A stretch of DNA of 52,098 nt from Basidiobolus meristosporus CBS 931.73 (GCA_002104905.1 MCFE01000621.1:1-52098), one strand, 5' to 3'. Positions 1 through 11,770 are shown, numbered from the stretch's first letter. Translations and numbers: made by a program. Notes: generated by a model not told the origin, from the sequence alone.

Positions 1-1835
1 CTTCTATTTTTAAGGTATACTGCAGTGGTGAGTGATCCACCCAAAAATCATTGGATAATTTTGATCATGGATCATCAATCTTGCAATATCAATTATTGAT
101 CTGCTTGCATGTTCTGCTACTCCATTTTTGCTGTGGAGGAGTATGGTACAGTACTCACTTGCTTTATCCCATGAGTTTGCAGAAGTGAATGAAAGAGTGT
201 TGATGTATATTCTCCACCATTGTTGGAGCATATTTTCATGATTTTTTCACCAGTTTCTCTCTCCACCATGACTTTAAGCTCCATGATCTTAGACAGAGCT
301 TCTTCCATTCTCTCCATGAAGTAGACCCACTTGTGTCTTGTATATAAATAAATAAACATGATTAAATACTTCTTCCCACCTTAGGATATATATTGCATAG
401 GTCCACACAGATCTGAGTGAGTTAGATTTACTTTTTTTATGGTTTCTATTAACCCAGGGCTCTTGAATGGTTGTCTGGCTTGTTTCCCATATTTGCAGGC
501 TTCACAGTGATCCAAATTAGCTGGGGGATTAGTTTTTACTCTGGAAATTAGTTGATCTTTGATCATCTTGATCAAATAATCAAAGTTGATGTGCCCAAAT
601 CTCCTATGCCAAAGCATTGGTGTTTCTTCATTCCAGTTACTTATATTGGCTTCCAGATATGTTGGAATATATGTCAGCTTGTATAGATTATGATTCCTGA
701 TACCCAAAGTAATATGGGCACCATTCTGATCGGTGATCCTGCATCCAGAATTGTCAAAGCTGAAACTATTTCTGGTACATGAAGAACTTCTTTAAAGGTT
801 AGTGTATGGCTTCCTTCACTGCTTCTATGGTTTAGTTGGATGGCTCCTTCTGCCACTGCAACAAGTGTTCTATTGTCACCCATCAAAACCTTCTTATTTG
901 GAATTTCTTGGTATTGGGTAAAAAGTTGTTCTTGATGTGTAAAGTGTTAAGATGCTCCAGAGTCAATATACCACATCTGAGAGTCCTTTTTTGTGATCAT
1001 ATTTTGTATAGTTATGAATAGTCTATCTTCAGTTGTTGCAGCATCTCAATATTCAGGCTTCTTTTGCTGATTATCTCTCTTATTGAGACACCAGTCTGAA
1101 GTGTATCCTTTCCTTTTGCAGTAGTTGCAAAACAGGTTGTTGTTGCCTTTGTAGGGTCTTGGGTATGTCCTTTGTTGGTTAGCATTGCTTATTAAAGCAT
1201 TTTCTTTCTCCTTGTTATTGGCGCTTGATTTTCTTAATTCTTCACCCAGGAGCCTTCCTTATATGTAATTTAAGGTCAATTCTTTTGTTCTGGACTATTG
1301 GGCTGATACAAGGCCCTAAAACCTGTCTTCCAGGCAATTCAGCATGGTAACTATTACATCCTGATCAGTAGTTTGTACACCCACAGATTCCATCTCATCT
1401 AACAGCAGGATTATTCTGTTGATTAGATTTTTCATTTCTTCTCCTGGCTGCATGTTTGTAGTAAAGAGTTTTCATCCCAGATACACTTTCTTAGCAGCTG
1501 AACATGACAGGTAGGTGTCTTCTAGTGCTTTCCAGGCATTCTTTGCTGTTTTTGCTCTTGAGCATTGAACTAGCAACTTGTCTTTGACATTAAGGCAAAT
1601 ACAATTAGAGGCACTTTGTTCTTTCTTCTGGTACTTTAAGGCTTCCTCTCCCATGCTCTTGGGAGGACATTCTTCTCCCATGACAATATCCCAAAGGCCT
1701 CTATCTTGTAGCAGTATTTTCATCTTTGCCTTCAACACTTGGTAGTTAGATCTATCCAACTTTTCAGCACAGGGAAAAGTTCTAGGAATAGCAGTAGTAA
1801 ACATTGCAGAGAGTGACAGCTTGGAGCTCATAACT
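1..1835 (-). pseudogene. Copia element A1, 5' half of gag-pol (cut by window edge)
   Basis: This is the front half of a Ty1/copia polyprotein read leftwards. Gag starts at 1831 (MSSKLSLSAM, then the copia gag motif YQVLKAKMKILLQDRGLWDIV). A CCHC-knuckle remnant lies near 1060-1130, the GAG-pre-integrase domain (LWHRRFGHINFDYL, then CEACKYGKQARQPF) at about 450-650, and the integrase core begins at 120-360 with SNNGGEYTS. The reading frame is broken several times: the gag frame ends at 1472 and the GAG-pre domain is split between two frames at about 700. The element runs out of the window at base 1, so integrase end, RT and RNase H are not seen. The 5' LTR is the adjacent 1836-2184 block. Family assignment is secure; this copy cannot be functional. 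Confidence 0.85.
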
Positions 1836-2184
1836 TGTTGTCAGAGTCTTGGAGTTACTGGAAGTGATTGGGAAGACAAGTAGATTATGTGGTTTTTGCT
1901 TAATGATTTATAGAATGCAAAAGTAGTATTTACACTTTTACATGGTCTTGGCATAACAAACACATAGAATTGGTTAAGGAAGGTCCCAAGAACCTGTGCA
2001 CCTAGTTTGAGGCTGCTTGTACAACTTTGAGAATTCTCATGTTCAGGGTAGCTGGTATTTTGGTGAAAATCTTTTAAGTAAATTCCAACTAGGATATTGC
2101 TCAGTATTCCCTAGGATTTGTGGGTAAAGATCTAAGTGACTAAGCTAGGTGAATATCTAGGTGGAATTACAAATTTTTACAACA
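1836..2184 (-). repeat. Family-A copia LTR shared by two tandem copies
   Basis: A 349-bp LTR bounded by TGTTGTCAG on the left and TTACAACA on the right. It is closely similar to the LTR at 47164-47495. On the minus strand it is followed by a primer-binding site and gag of A1, and preceded by the polypurine tract (GAGTGGGAA, complement of 2185-2193) and the RNase H end of a second copia body. One LTR therefore serves as 5' LTR of A1 and 3' LTR of the next copy. Confidence 0.8.
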
Positions 2185-3603
2185 TTCCCACTCAGCTAAA
2201 TGCTTGTACTGATTAGTCCTAATTATGACCTATAATATTCAAACTTGTCTCTATCTAATGGTTTGGTAAATATGTCTGTAATCATTTAATCTGATGGACA
2301 GTAAACTAAGCTAACTAAGTTATTCTCTATGGCTTAACATATGAAGTGATGTCTAATATCTATGTGCTTAGTTCTGGCAAGAAAAGTTGGGTTTCTACAT
2401 GATTGTTTACACCCTTGATTATCTTGAAATAAAGTAATAGGCATTTTTTGACATAAGCCTAAGTCATTAAAAAGCTTCCTTGATCACACTGCCTCTTTTG
2501 TATCTCACAGGCTGCCATATACTCTGCCTCTGTGGTGGAAAGTGCTACAGTTGGTTGTTTTCTTGAATTTCATGAAATTGCTCCTTTACAGTGAAGAAAG
2601 GGGTATCTTGTGGTAAAGCTTCTGTCTTCCAAGTTTTGTCCCCAAGCAGCATCAGAGTATCCCACCAGATCCTGCTCTGAATCCCTATAGGTGTATCTTA
2701 TGCCAACATTAGCAGTTCCTTTTAGATATCTAAAAATCTGCTTAACTGCTGCAATATGATCAGATCCATAGTTCTGTATATGCTGGCTGGTAACTCCCAC
2801 CAATTACAAGATACCTGGATGTGCTCCAGGCATAATATACTTCAGACTGCTGCAAATAGATTGACAAGGAAAGTCAGGGCTTTTAGATGTCATAAAGCTC
2901 TCTTGATTTGGTGGAGTTTTGACCAAGTTAGGGTTTGTCTCCATTAGGGTAGCTGCCAGTTTATAGTCTTCCGTTTGATACTTCTTTAGTATGTCTTGAA
3001 TATACTTGGATTGGCTTAGGGTGAAAATCTGGGTACTTCTGTCTATGGAGAACTTTATCCCTAAGTAGTAACTGAGTACTCCTAGATTGAGCATCTTGAA
3101 CTCTCTAGATAGGCTGGTTTTAGTCTCTTCCAATGTTGCTAGGCTATTGGTGGCTATAATAAGATCATCCACGTATAGAGCTAATGGAACTGGATTAGCT
3201 GTATCTGGCTTATAGTAGATACTATACACAGCATTGCTCCTTTTGAAACTCAAAGATTCCAAATAAGAATCTGTCTTGCAATTCAAGGCTCTGGTGATTG
3301 CTTTGGACCTTATAGAGATTATTTAAGCTTGCAGACCAAGTGGGGGACATCTAGGTCAACAAAACTATCAGGCTGCTCCATATACATATCCTCATCAAAT
3401 TTCCCATTACAAAATGCAGCTTTTACATCCATTTGATATATAAAATTCTTACATTTGACTGCAATGGCCAATATTATTCTGATGGAGTTGAAATTGGCTA
3501 CCGGCACCAAGGTCTTATTGGAGTCAAGTCCTTTTGCTTGATAGTATCCTTTGGCCACAAGTCTTGCTTTGTATCTGCAGCTGTGGCAACTAATTCTGCC
3601 CAA
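2185..3603 (-). pseudogene. Copia A1b: RNase H and reverse transcriptase remnant
   Basis: Read leftwards, this holds the Ty1/copia RT palm and RNase H. RT motifs include YQMDVKAAFCNGKFDEDMYM near 3370-3440 and an intact catalytic box LYVDDLIIATN near 3170. The RNase H segment runs through HIQNYGSDHIAAVKQIFRYL (2700-2780) and a degenerate HARTKHIDIRHH-type motif near 2340-2400. The RT segment is open over 160 codons (2804-3286), but the whole is broken by frameshifts at about 2800 and 3300. Unlike copies B and C, the YVDD aspartates are intact here. The 3' end reaches the polypurine tract next to the LTR at 1836-2184. Confidence 0.8.
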
Positions 3604-4344
3604 AGATTATAAGATAACTTTTGATCATAGATCTTGCTATATCACTTATTGCTCTGCTTGCATGTTCTACTACTCCATTTTGCTGTGGGGAGTATAGTAC
3701 AGTAGTGTCTTGCTTTATTCCATGAATTTTGTCAAAGTGGATGAAGAGTTTTGTGGTATATACCCCACCATTGTCAGAGTGTGTTTTCTTGATTTTTTCA
3801 CCTGTTTCTCTCTCCACAATGGCTTTAAACTCTCTGCACTTAGACAGAGCCTTTCCTCTCTCTGCATAAGTTAGACCCACTTGCCAAGCATTGATGTTTC
3901 TTCATTACAATCACTTGTATTGGCTTCAAGATATGATGGAATATAAGTCAACTTGTATATACTCTGATACCTGATACCCAAAGCAATATGGGAACCATTT
4001 TGATCAGTGTGCCTGCATCCAGAGTTGTCAAAGCTGAATCATGTCCTTTTGCTGTGGCCTTGCCTACAGAAAATGGGTTCTTGGCTATTTGTGATACATA
4101 AAGTACTTCTTTAAAGGTCAGTGTATAACTTCCTCACGGCTTCTATCTTCAGTTTTTGCAGCATTTCCATATTCAGGCTTCTTTTGCTGATTATTTCTCT
4201 TTTTGAGAAATCAGTCAGATGTGTGTCCTTTCCTTTTGCAGTAGTTGCAAAACAGGTTGCTGTTGCCTTTGTAGGGTCTAGGGTACCTTCTTTGTTGGAT
4301 GTCATTGCTAATTCAAGCATTTACTTCTTCCTTGTTAATGGTGC
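3590..4344 (-). pseudogene. Copia A1b: integrase core, GAG-pre and zinc-knuckle remnant
   Basis: The integrase core is recognised at 3590-3880 by HSDNGGVYTTKLF and the downstream QQNGVVEHASRAI (the catalytic Asp and Glu region). Part of integrase downstream of the E motif is missing, so integrase runs almost directly into RT. A short GAG-pre remnant lies at 3880-4100. The gag zinc-knuckle region at 4140-4330 is broken. The body stops at 4344 where LTR element E1 is inserted, and resumes at 5949. Confidence 0.7.
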
Positions 4345-4973
4345 TGTGGTGGTGTATAAGTCCAAGGGAGAGATACGTCCAACACTTCTCAAGTGTTTTG
4401 TGTGTGGGGTGTTCACTGGGTGCAATAGCCTCTGGAAAAAGCTTGCTAGGAATACTGGGTTCTGTCTCTATTCCAATGTGATGGGGAAGAAAGCCGCAAG
4501 CTTGTCAAGGGAAAACTATTGAGCCACAATCCCCAACTTAGTTGGTGTCTTAACAAAAGTATGTGCTGGGTTCAGCATCCTTTGAGATGACAATGTACTA
4601 AAGCTTCCAAAGTCAAAACAACTGTAAACTCCTCCAGCAGGGACTTGATAAGAATGCAGCTGTGGTCAATAGCTACAAAGACAGAAAAGTATCCTTGCCT
4701 GTACAGGAACAAATTTAGGAAAGAATTAAATAGAATAAAAGATACCTACTCTGAGTATTCCTCACAAGTAGTGCCTCCAAGGTCAGTTGGCTGTCAGCAC
4801 AGTTTCCTGGGAGTTTCCTGTGGTCTGCAGTTGGAAGTTCAGGTAGCAGCAGGTAGCAGTGATCACACCAATCAACAAGTTGGTATATTGATAAAAGGGA
4901 TGATAATTTATTGTTGAGGGATAGCCTCCCTTACATACTTTTCTTACTGGCTACGTGATTACTAATCATGGTG

Positions 4974-5131
4974 TTCCAGAAGGTTCTGGATATCAATAGA
5001 AATCTTAATGACATTAGAATGACCTAAAAATGCTCCAAGTAGGTGCTGGAAGGTTCTAAGAGGCACAGCACATCCAACCAATCAGGAATCAGTTCTCTGA
5101 AACCAGTGAAACATAGGGATACCATATATGG
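4974..5131 (-). promoter_or_regulatory. Heat-shock element and CArG box in E1 (inner unit)
   Basis: TTCCAGAAGGTTC at 4974-4986 is a perfect three-unit heat-shock element (TTCnnGAAnnTTC), followed by TGGAT as a weak fourth unit. A perfect CArG box, CCATATATGG, lies at 5122-5131 inside a longer palindrome. Both lie upstream of the decayed TATA (TATGTAAGG on the minus strand, near 4930), in the order CArG, HSE, TATA. Binding by Hsf1 or a MADS-box factor is inferred from the motifs only. Confidence 0.55.
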
Positions 5132-5507
5132 TATGGAAATGGTAGGGATGGTGACATAGGTTGATCATGTGTCATAGGTACTGGCACAGGTACTTGCCTA
5201 ATATAGAAGCACTTACTGCTAGTAATCTTACATAAAGTGGGGGATAACTTATGCAATAGGTAAGCAGGTGTGATAGTCAACCAGCTGATGAGATAGTACT
5301 GATCAGGTAAGACAAATGGGATAAAACTGAATTAAGGGTAGTAGAGAAATAGGGAAGTAGAAAATTTGGGAATGAGCACATCTGTCAGCAGGTGTCCCTG
5401 TCACCCCACTATACTGGTGTGTTGATAAAAGGGATGATGATTTATTGTCAAGGGATAGCCTCCCTTATATACTTTTCTTACTGGTCAAGTGATTACTAAT
5501 CATGGTG

Positions 5508-5665
5508 TTCCAGAAGGTTCCAGATATCAATAGAAATCTTAATGACATCAGAATGACCTAAGAATGTTCTAAGTAGGTGCTGGAAGGTTCTAAGAGGCAC
5601 AGCACATCCTACCAATCATGAATCAGTACTATGAAACCTGTGTAACATAGGGATACCATATATGG
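5508..5665 (-). promoter_or_regulatory. Heat-shock element and CArG box in E1 (outer unit)
   Basis: The tandem U3 copy repeats the same pair: TTCCAGAAGGTTC at 5508-5520 (perfect TTCnnGAAnnTTC) and CCATATATGG at 5656-5665. Here the downstream TATA (TATATAAGG on the minus strand, near 5463-5471) is intact. Confidence 0.55.
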
Positions 5666-5948
5666 TATGGAAATGCAAGGGATGGTGACACAGGTTGATC
5701 ATGTATCAAAGGTACTGGCATGGGTACTTGCCTAATATTGAAGCACTTACTGCTAGTAATCTTACATAAAGTGGAGGATAGCGTATGCAATAAGGTAAGC
5801 AGGTGTGATAGTCTACTGGCTTATGGGATAGTACTGATCAGGTAATACAAATGTGACAAAACTAAAACAAGGGTAGTAGAGAAATAGAGAAGTAGGAAAT
5901 ATAGGAATGAGCACATCTGTCAGTGGGCGTCACTGCAACCCCACTACA

Positions 5949-6205
5949 GAGCTTGATTTTCTTAATTCTTCATCCAGGAGTCTTCCTTATATGTAATTTA
6001 AGGTCAAATCTTCAGTTCCCGGCTCTAGGGCTGATACAAGGCCCTGAGACCTGTATGTCAGGCTACTCAGGATGTTTACTATCAAATCCTCATCAATACT
6101 TGGTACACCCACAGATTCCATCTCATCCACCAGCAGGGCAGCTCTGTTAACTAGATTTCTCATTTCTTTGCCTGGCAGTGTCTTGGTAGTGACAAATATT
6201 CATCC
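5949..6205 (-). pseudogene. Copia A1b gag remnant, right of E1
   Basis: The sequence continues copia A1b gag after E1 and aligns by eye with 1225-1475 in A1 and 46555-46800 in A2. It covers the middle of gag, read leftwards. It stops at about 6205, before the 5' end of gag and the 5' LTR, where repeat R2 begins. No long frame survives. Confidence 0.7.
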
Positions 6206-6334
6206 ATGAAACCATATTGGAAACCAGAGATACTTAAGGTAGTGGGTACTTGTTTGAGCAATAGCTTTCCACTGGGAGCAATGCATTTGCTTTTCAGCAA
6301 TATCCTTGTACTAATGACCAAGTTGTACATAGAG
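6206..6334 (-). repeat. Repeat R2, copy 1 (fragment)
   Basis: A fragment of a repeat also found at 13405-14337 (opposite orientation) and about 44100-44900. The minus-strand reading contains MYNLVISTRILLKSKCIAP, which recurs near 44620-44690 in the same strand sense; the matching strand of the 13.98-kb copy reads MYNLVISKGVC. The conserved reading suggests a real coding sequence, but I do not recognise the protein. Confidence 0.55.
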
Positions 6335-6820
6335 CATTTCAAGCTAGGCAAGGAAGGACCAGGAAAGGACTTAGGTGTGGAACAACAAGGCAAGGCTGTT
6401 TATTCAAGACCTGTGTTTATCAGACTGAGAAATATGTAGGGGGGATGGAACTAGATATACTTTTTAGTAATATGGCTGCCAAGAGATATTGACTTGTACT
6501 GATGGGGTTCTGAGGTGAGGTACAGTAAGTGTGCCAAGATAAAAATATACTGAAGAATAGACTAGAGCATCACATGGGATAAGCCAAGAGTGAGCCAAAA
6601 ATGCAACTAGGACATGCTACATGCAATTACCATATATGGTATGAAGCTACATAAGCTCCAAAGGGAGCTTTGATAGAATGTTCCAATGTGTAACATTGAT
6701 TTTGAGCATTTCAGCAGTTGCTAGAACATAGTAGAACTTTCTAGAAGGAACTGGGAATTCTGCACCAATTTGACTTGGCTGAATTATAAAAGGTCAAGGT
6801 TGTCATGTAGAACTCTGTTG
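6335..6820 (-). repeat. LTR of family X, copy 1 (degenerate)
   Basis: It aligns in reverse orientation with the complete solo LTR X3 at 29191-29695: the blocks around 6350-6440 (AGGACCAGGAAAGGACTTAG, then TGTTTATCAGACTGAG), the TATACTTTTT block near 6455, and GGTTGTCATG near 6795. Both ends are eroded, so the coordinates are approximate. No target duplication is evident. It lies inside or beside an R2 copy. Confidence 0.6.
6630..6746 (-). promoter_or_regulatory. CArG box and heat-shock element in X1
   Basis: CCATATATGG at 6630-6639 is a perfect CArG palindrome. GAACTTTCTAGAA at 6734-6746 is a perfect three-unit heat-shock element (GAAnnTTCnnGAA), with AACTGGGAATTC following as partial further units. 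Confidence 0.5.
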
Positions 6821-8330
6821 TTACTGTATCCATTTGTTATTCCATCTTGCTTGGTGTATTACTAAGAAGCTCATTGTGAATATTCAGGAGGTATTCAAGG
6901 CAAAAGTGGTGGTAACCCAGCATATGATTGCAAGATGTGTATGTTACCAGCAACATAAGGTATATAGCAACTTTGCAAGCATCACAATAGAAAGCCACAA
7001 AGTTATGGTGATAGAAGTATTCCAATTGCAGCAGGTATGCACATATGAAGAGGTTAGCAATTAGGAGACCATAGCTTTTTGATTCAAAATCTATGTGGAA
7101 TACCCAAGGCAGTGGTGGGTCAGCAAATAAAGAGGGGTGATTCCACAGTGGAATATATGAGTGGCCTAAGGGCAGGTAGAAAAAGCAAATACCACTTGGT
7201 AAATTGGTATGATATTATTAAACAGAACTGGCTGTATGTTGATGTGCTGCCATTTCAATGCCAGCAAAGGTTTGCAATAAGGCTGTCAGAGCTTCATAAA
7301 ATCTCTTTCCACATAAGCCACTTGGATGTAATGGTTGGTTAGGTTGGCCCAAATAAGTGAAGTGCGCATTAAGACCTTTAGAATGCCATGCAATTGTTGT
7401 CAAAAGACTGATTAAACACCATCAGGTTATTTACTTCATTTGGCAGTAAAATCCACAAAATGCTGTCACAATTGTATCATAGAATTTTGTAGCCAGTCAG
7501 TAATTCCACACTGCTGGCATCATGATGGACTTATTGCTGGATCCTGACAGCTGATCTGGCTCAGATACACACACAAGTCCATATTACTTTTCATAGGAAT
7601 ATTGTGACTAGAGAAGTGACATGTTGCCACTAGTTTCAGTAGTGGGAGTACTGTACATAAGTATAGACAAGGCAAGAAGCATGTACCACCATATCCCAAT
7701 CTTATTGGCTAATACTGATGGGAATTGTTGTATCCAAGAGAAAAGTGTAATAGTACTCTTGAGTGGTTTAAAGGCAACAAAGTTAGTTTGCTATGCAGGC
7801 TAGACTTGGTGTTCTTGGGAGTACTAGATATGCTAAGCCTGGGTAGAAGCTTGAATAGAATTGTTAAATTCTTAATTTTGTTGAGATCAACTTTCAGCCA
7901 AAAGGCTTAGCAGGTTTTTTATATTTTTCTGTTCAAGTTAGGCTAGTAAGTACCAGGAGAATGAACAAATGAAGTCAATCATTGTATAAATAGGTGCATA
8001 AGATAAATGCAATTGCATCATCAATCAGCTGATATCTTGGCAACTGCTCAGTGGTTGGATGGACCTCAGAGGACTAATCACTCTGGAAGACTTAGCAGAG
8101 AAGTTGATAACACAATGACCACATGATAACTGATCTGGTGTAGCAGCAAAAAATAGATTCAGAAGCGGGATAAATAAACCTTAACTGGCATTAGGTGTGT
8201 TTGGGTTATGGAAAATCAGTTAGGGCACTATATTTTCTAATGCAGTAGAACTGGCTAAGTTACCAAGTATTGATGCACCACATCACTTTCCACCAGAAGA
8301 GGAGTTTTCTGATAACTTTTGTTTTCCCCT
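6821..8330. other. Unassigned repeat-like sequence
   Basis: I find no supported gene in these 1.5 kb. Several frames of 60-90 codons occur on both strands without recognisable motifs. A block near 7595-7650 (GTGACTAGAGAAGTG onward) resembles 43275-43320 in the same orientation, so part of this is a diverged repeat. The segment next to 8340 may include the 3' end and LTR of chromovirus G0, but no LTR boundary could be fixed. Confidence 0.4.
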
Positions 8331-8379
8331 GCAGCTCCAATACTAACCAATTATGGCAACATCATCAAAGCTGGTGTAA

Positions 8380-9462
8380 GGATCCAGGTGATGTATTTGG
8401 CATCACAACCTTTCCACTTGACTAAATAAAGACAGTTTCATTCTTCCCCATTATGGTCCACAATAGCTTCAGCTTCACAGGATTCTGAAGTTACTAGGTC
8501 TTGAGATAAAAGCTTGAGTAAAGAAGGTAGAATGCTTTTTGGTGAGAGTGCTGCAATGTTGTCTTGAAGTATAAAAGATCCTCCAGCAGTGTGTCCAACA
8601 ACCTAGAATGGGCCTTCATATTTGGGATCAAGTTTAGATTGTTGCATCTATTCCAGGGTCATGGAATATTTCCTATTTGGGAAGCTGCTGTGCATTTGCC
8701 TTCAGGCATATGTTGAAGTCATCTTTTGTTGTGAGGCTTTACTTCCGCCACTGATAGCAAGGTAGAGAATGCTGGTAAGGTACTCTGGTTGGTTCATTGG
8801 CTTTTTTGTATTCAAATTTGCTAACTCTGAGTTCTGGTATTCTCCAAAGTGGTGAATTTTTGTCTCAACAGCAAAGAAATGGTGTTGATCCATATAGAGC
8901 AACAACTTTGATCTTGATTGCATACAGTGTAGTGGGAATATACATGTCCCAGTTCTTCTTGATACCTTTGATGGAGTTCCAGACAATGCTCACTAAGGTC
9001 TGAGCATGTCTTTCAGCACATCCAGCAGCTTTGGGATGATAGGCAGTGACCAGATGGTGATTAATTGCACTTTGCTGCCAAGAGCTTTGATCAAGCAATT
9101 CATAAGCTCTGTACCATTATCCAATTTGATGACCTTTGGAAATTCAAAAAGGCAGAAGAGCTTGAGGAGTGCATGGGCAATAGTGACAGCATACTTGACT
9201 GGGATAGCTTTGAGGATGATAAAACATATGCAGTCACTCATAAGTACACAGTGGTAATGATTACCTTCATCACTAGTGTTAAAAGATCAGCTAGTCCAAT
9301 TGCAATTTGACTCATAGGAAGGCTTGCATAAATGGGACTCAAAGGGTGAAATCCATGGTGGCTGATGTTGTTCAGTTGAAATTCTCTGCAAAACTTGACA
9401 AGTTCTAGGCAGTCAGCTTTGATAGTTGGCCAGTGATATACATCCAAGTATAGCTTCTTCAA
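8380..9462 (-). pseudogene. G0 integrase and C-terminal chromodomain remnant
   Basis: The N-terminal integrase zinc region is represented by YHWPTIKADCLELVKFC (9340-9430). The core follows with FPKVIKLDNGTELMNCLIKA near 9090-9150 (second catalytic Asp in LDNGTE) and TAYHPKAAGCAERHAQTL near 8990-9050 (catalytic Glu in AER). At 8380-8450 the minus strand encodes LVKWKGCDAKYITWI, the diagnostic core of a retroelement chromodomain (aromatic and W-K-G residues). Frameshifts separate these parts. In intact chromoviruses this domain directs integration towards methylated histone H3. Confidence 0.75.
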
Positions 9463-9779
9463 CTAGAGTCAGCTTCAAGATGGCAAAGTATATGGCTCAT
9501 CTGTATCAATGTTCTCCTTTCATCTGCAGGTTGGATTTTCCTAGTTGCTGAATCCAGTTAAGAAACTATTTTGGATGTGGTCTTGTGATTACTGGTTATA
9601 TCAGTAAGCGCATGTCCCTACCTATGTAAAGTTGGAAAAAGTTTTGAAAGGCAATCAGGCAGGATGTTGAGAATTTCTGGGCAATGAATAACTGTATATT
9701 CATAATGAACTAGAGCATCAAGTCCGTTGGTAAGCATGGGAGTTGGAGTTTCTTGAGTTTGGATATAGACACAGGCTTG

Positions 9780-11650
9780 GTGATCTAGGTACAGAGTTAG
9801 TGGGTTACCCTATAAATACTGATGAAACTTTGTCAAAGCAAAGAATATGACAAGTACCTCCTTCTTGGTGGCGGAGTAGCTTCTCTTAGCAGGTTGTGGG
9901 ATCTGGCTTGGAAAGAGATCCAGTTAGGTAGATTTTTGTCTTCATCCTGATAGATGATTGCTCTGATGTGTTGTAATATGATTAGTTTAGGGCTTGTTCT
10001 AGGATGTAGAGGCTAAGCAACAGTATACAACAACTTCCAGTATGCTAATACTGAAATAGTTTATTGGGAGTCTGAAATACCAATAGAAGATATTACTTTC
10101 ACCAATATCCTCAATCTTAGACGCAAAATATACTGTAGACAGTGTTTCTCACTTGTACAGCAGTGTTCTGACCTTCTGTTGACTATTAGGCTTATTGACT
10201 TTTGTAGTAATATTTCCTTATCTGAGAGTCACTATCCTTTTTGAGATAATATTGCCTAGTTTGAAGATTCTGAGTTCTCCTTTAACCTTTAGATTTGTCA
10301 TTGTAGTGTGGTGATTCTGGAAAGAGAGGATCTCCTTTTTTTCAGGAGGGGAAGTCATAGATATGAAAATGCTGAAGGATCAAAGTTTTAGAACAATGCA
10401 CAAGCAATACACATGATACAAGACCAAATTTTGCAGTGCTGCAAATCAGACATAGGTGCAGCACCTGTTAGAGTATTACATGATTTGATTGGCTGCTTCA
10501 AAAGTTATATGCAACTGAAGTTACCATAATAATCTTAGCAATACCGGCCAGGTACATATGGTAATTGGACTCTTGTGCTCATAACTCCTTAAGTACTGCT
10601 TCAAATGAGCTGTAATTTGAAAAATGTGTTGGCGGTTACGTCTTTTGCATGCCATGATATTCTTGAGTAGATTGCTAGTCCAGGTCTTGAGCTTTTGTCC
10701 TTCAAACCTGTATTTTCTTGATCTTTCATTTGTGAACTACAATAGCAAAAGCAAAATAAAGAAATGAGTACTATATCTGTTTTGAGATATTGCAGTAATG
10801 GAATACTCTCCATTGCCACATCTCCTAACACAACATTAGATACATCTGTTGCAACTACAAAGGGCTTGGTAAAGACTTGGAAGGATAAGGTGGGTACCTG
10901 TGGAGGCAGTTTGCCAAGCAACTCAAAGGCCTTGTCATGAGTCTTGTTCTAGTCTGCAGGAATATCAGGGCTATGGTGTAATGCATTCAAAGGAACACTC
11001 AATGAGGACATGAGTACTATGTGTTCCCTACATATTGACCAGTTTGAAAGGGTTTGGTAGGTGGCCAGCTGATGGGACAATCAGTCCAAGGAGACAAATT
11101 TTGTGGCAGACAAGACTTCACTTTTCAGCATCTACAATCAGACCAGTAGTGGCCTGTTTGCTGATTACATCAGTGACATGAGCTGCATGATGATCATGGT
11201 TTGTGGAAAATATCTTAACATCATCAATAAATATTAAGGTATATAGTACATTCTGAGTACTATAGTCAGGACTCCCTGGAGCTTGCAGGTAAGTGTCTTC
11301 AGGCCAAAGGGAGCTCCCTGAAACATCTATTGTGTATTATACAAAGTAAAGGTAGTTGGTTGCTGATAGTCAGGATGGTTCTAGAATTGGTGATATGCAT
11401 CCTTCAAGTCCAACATGAAAAATACTTTTGCTCCTAATAGTGAGGAAAAGATATTCTGGATCCTTGGAGTCAGAAATCTGTCATCTTGGAGAAGTTGATC
11501 AGATATCTGGGGTCTAAGCAAGGTTTCTTTGGGTTAGATTTTCTTTACCATCCTTCTTTGTACAAATTCCAAGGCGCTGTTTAATGTTGTATTGACAAGG
11601 GCTTGTGTGATAATCCTATTATTAGTACCTTTTGGAACTATATCATCAGC
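9780..11650 (-). pseudogene. G0 reverse transcriptase and split RNase H remnant
   Basis: RT is recognised by QGAPFGLKT near 11300 (counterpart of LPFGLKNAP) and TLIFIDDVKIFSTNHDHH near 11170-11250, the YIDD box with Tyr replaced by Phe. RNase H begins at about 10810-10870 with FVVATDVSNVVLG, but its second motif (YSATKKEVLVIFFALTKF) lies at about 9830-9890. Roughly 0.8 kb of unrelated sequence (about 10000-10790) lies between them, so RNase H is probably split by an inserted element I cannot classify. Confidence 0.7.
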
Positions 11651-11770
11651 TAAGTGCTGATGGGAAGGCAGAGCTTTGTATTACTTCCTCCATGTTGACT
11701 CACCAGGTTGGGTTTCTACTACATTTGATTCTGCAACAGTACTGGAACTGCTCCCTGGAATGCCTTGGTT

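Larger units (their letters stand above)
4345..5948 (-). mobile_element. LTR element E1 (partial LTR plus full LTR, no internal region)
   Basis: E1 is inserted in the gag of copia A1b. On the minus strand it begins TGTAGTGGGG at 5948 and ends CACCACCACA at 4345. Flanking bases GTGC (4341-4344) and GAGC (5949-5952) match at three of four positions and fit a decayed 4-bp target duplication. Two copies of the U3 part lie in tandem: 5948 to about 5404, then a complete unit from about 5402 to 4345. The complete unit matches the solo LTR E2 (21875-22945) along its length. No gag or pol is visible. It is therefore an LTR-LTR remnant whose coding part was lost, or a solo LTR with a tandem duplication. 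Confidence 0.75.

Noticed and set aside
4121-4522. 133-codon plus-strand frame across the copia A1b/E1 junction
   Set aside because: It spans an insertion boundary and is antisense to the copia zinc-knuckle region, so it is a chance frame.
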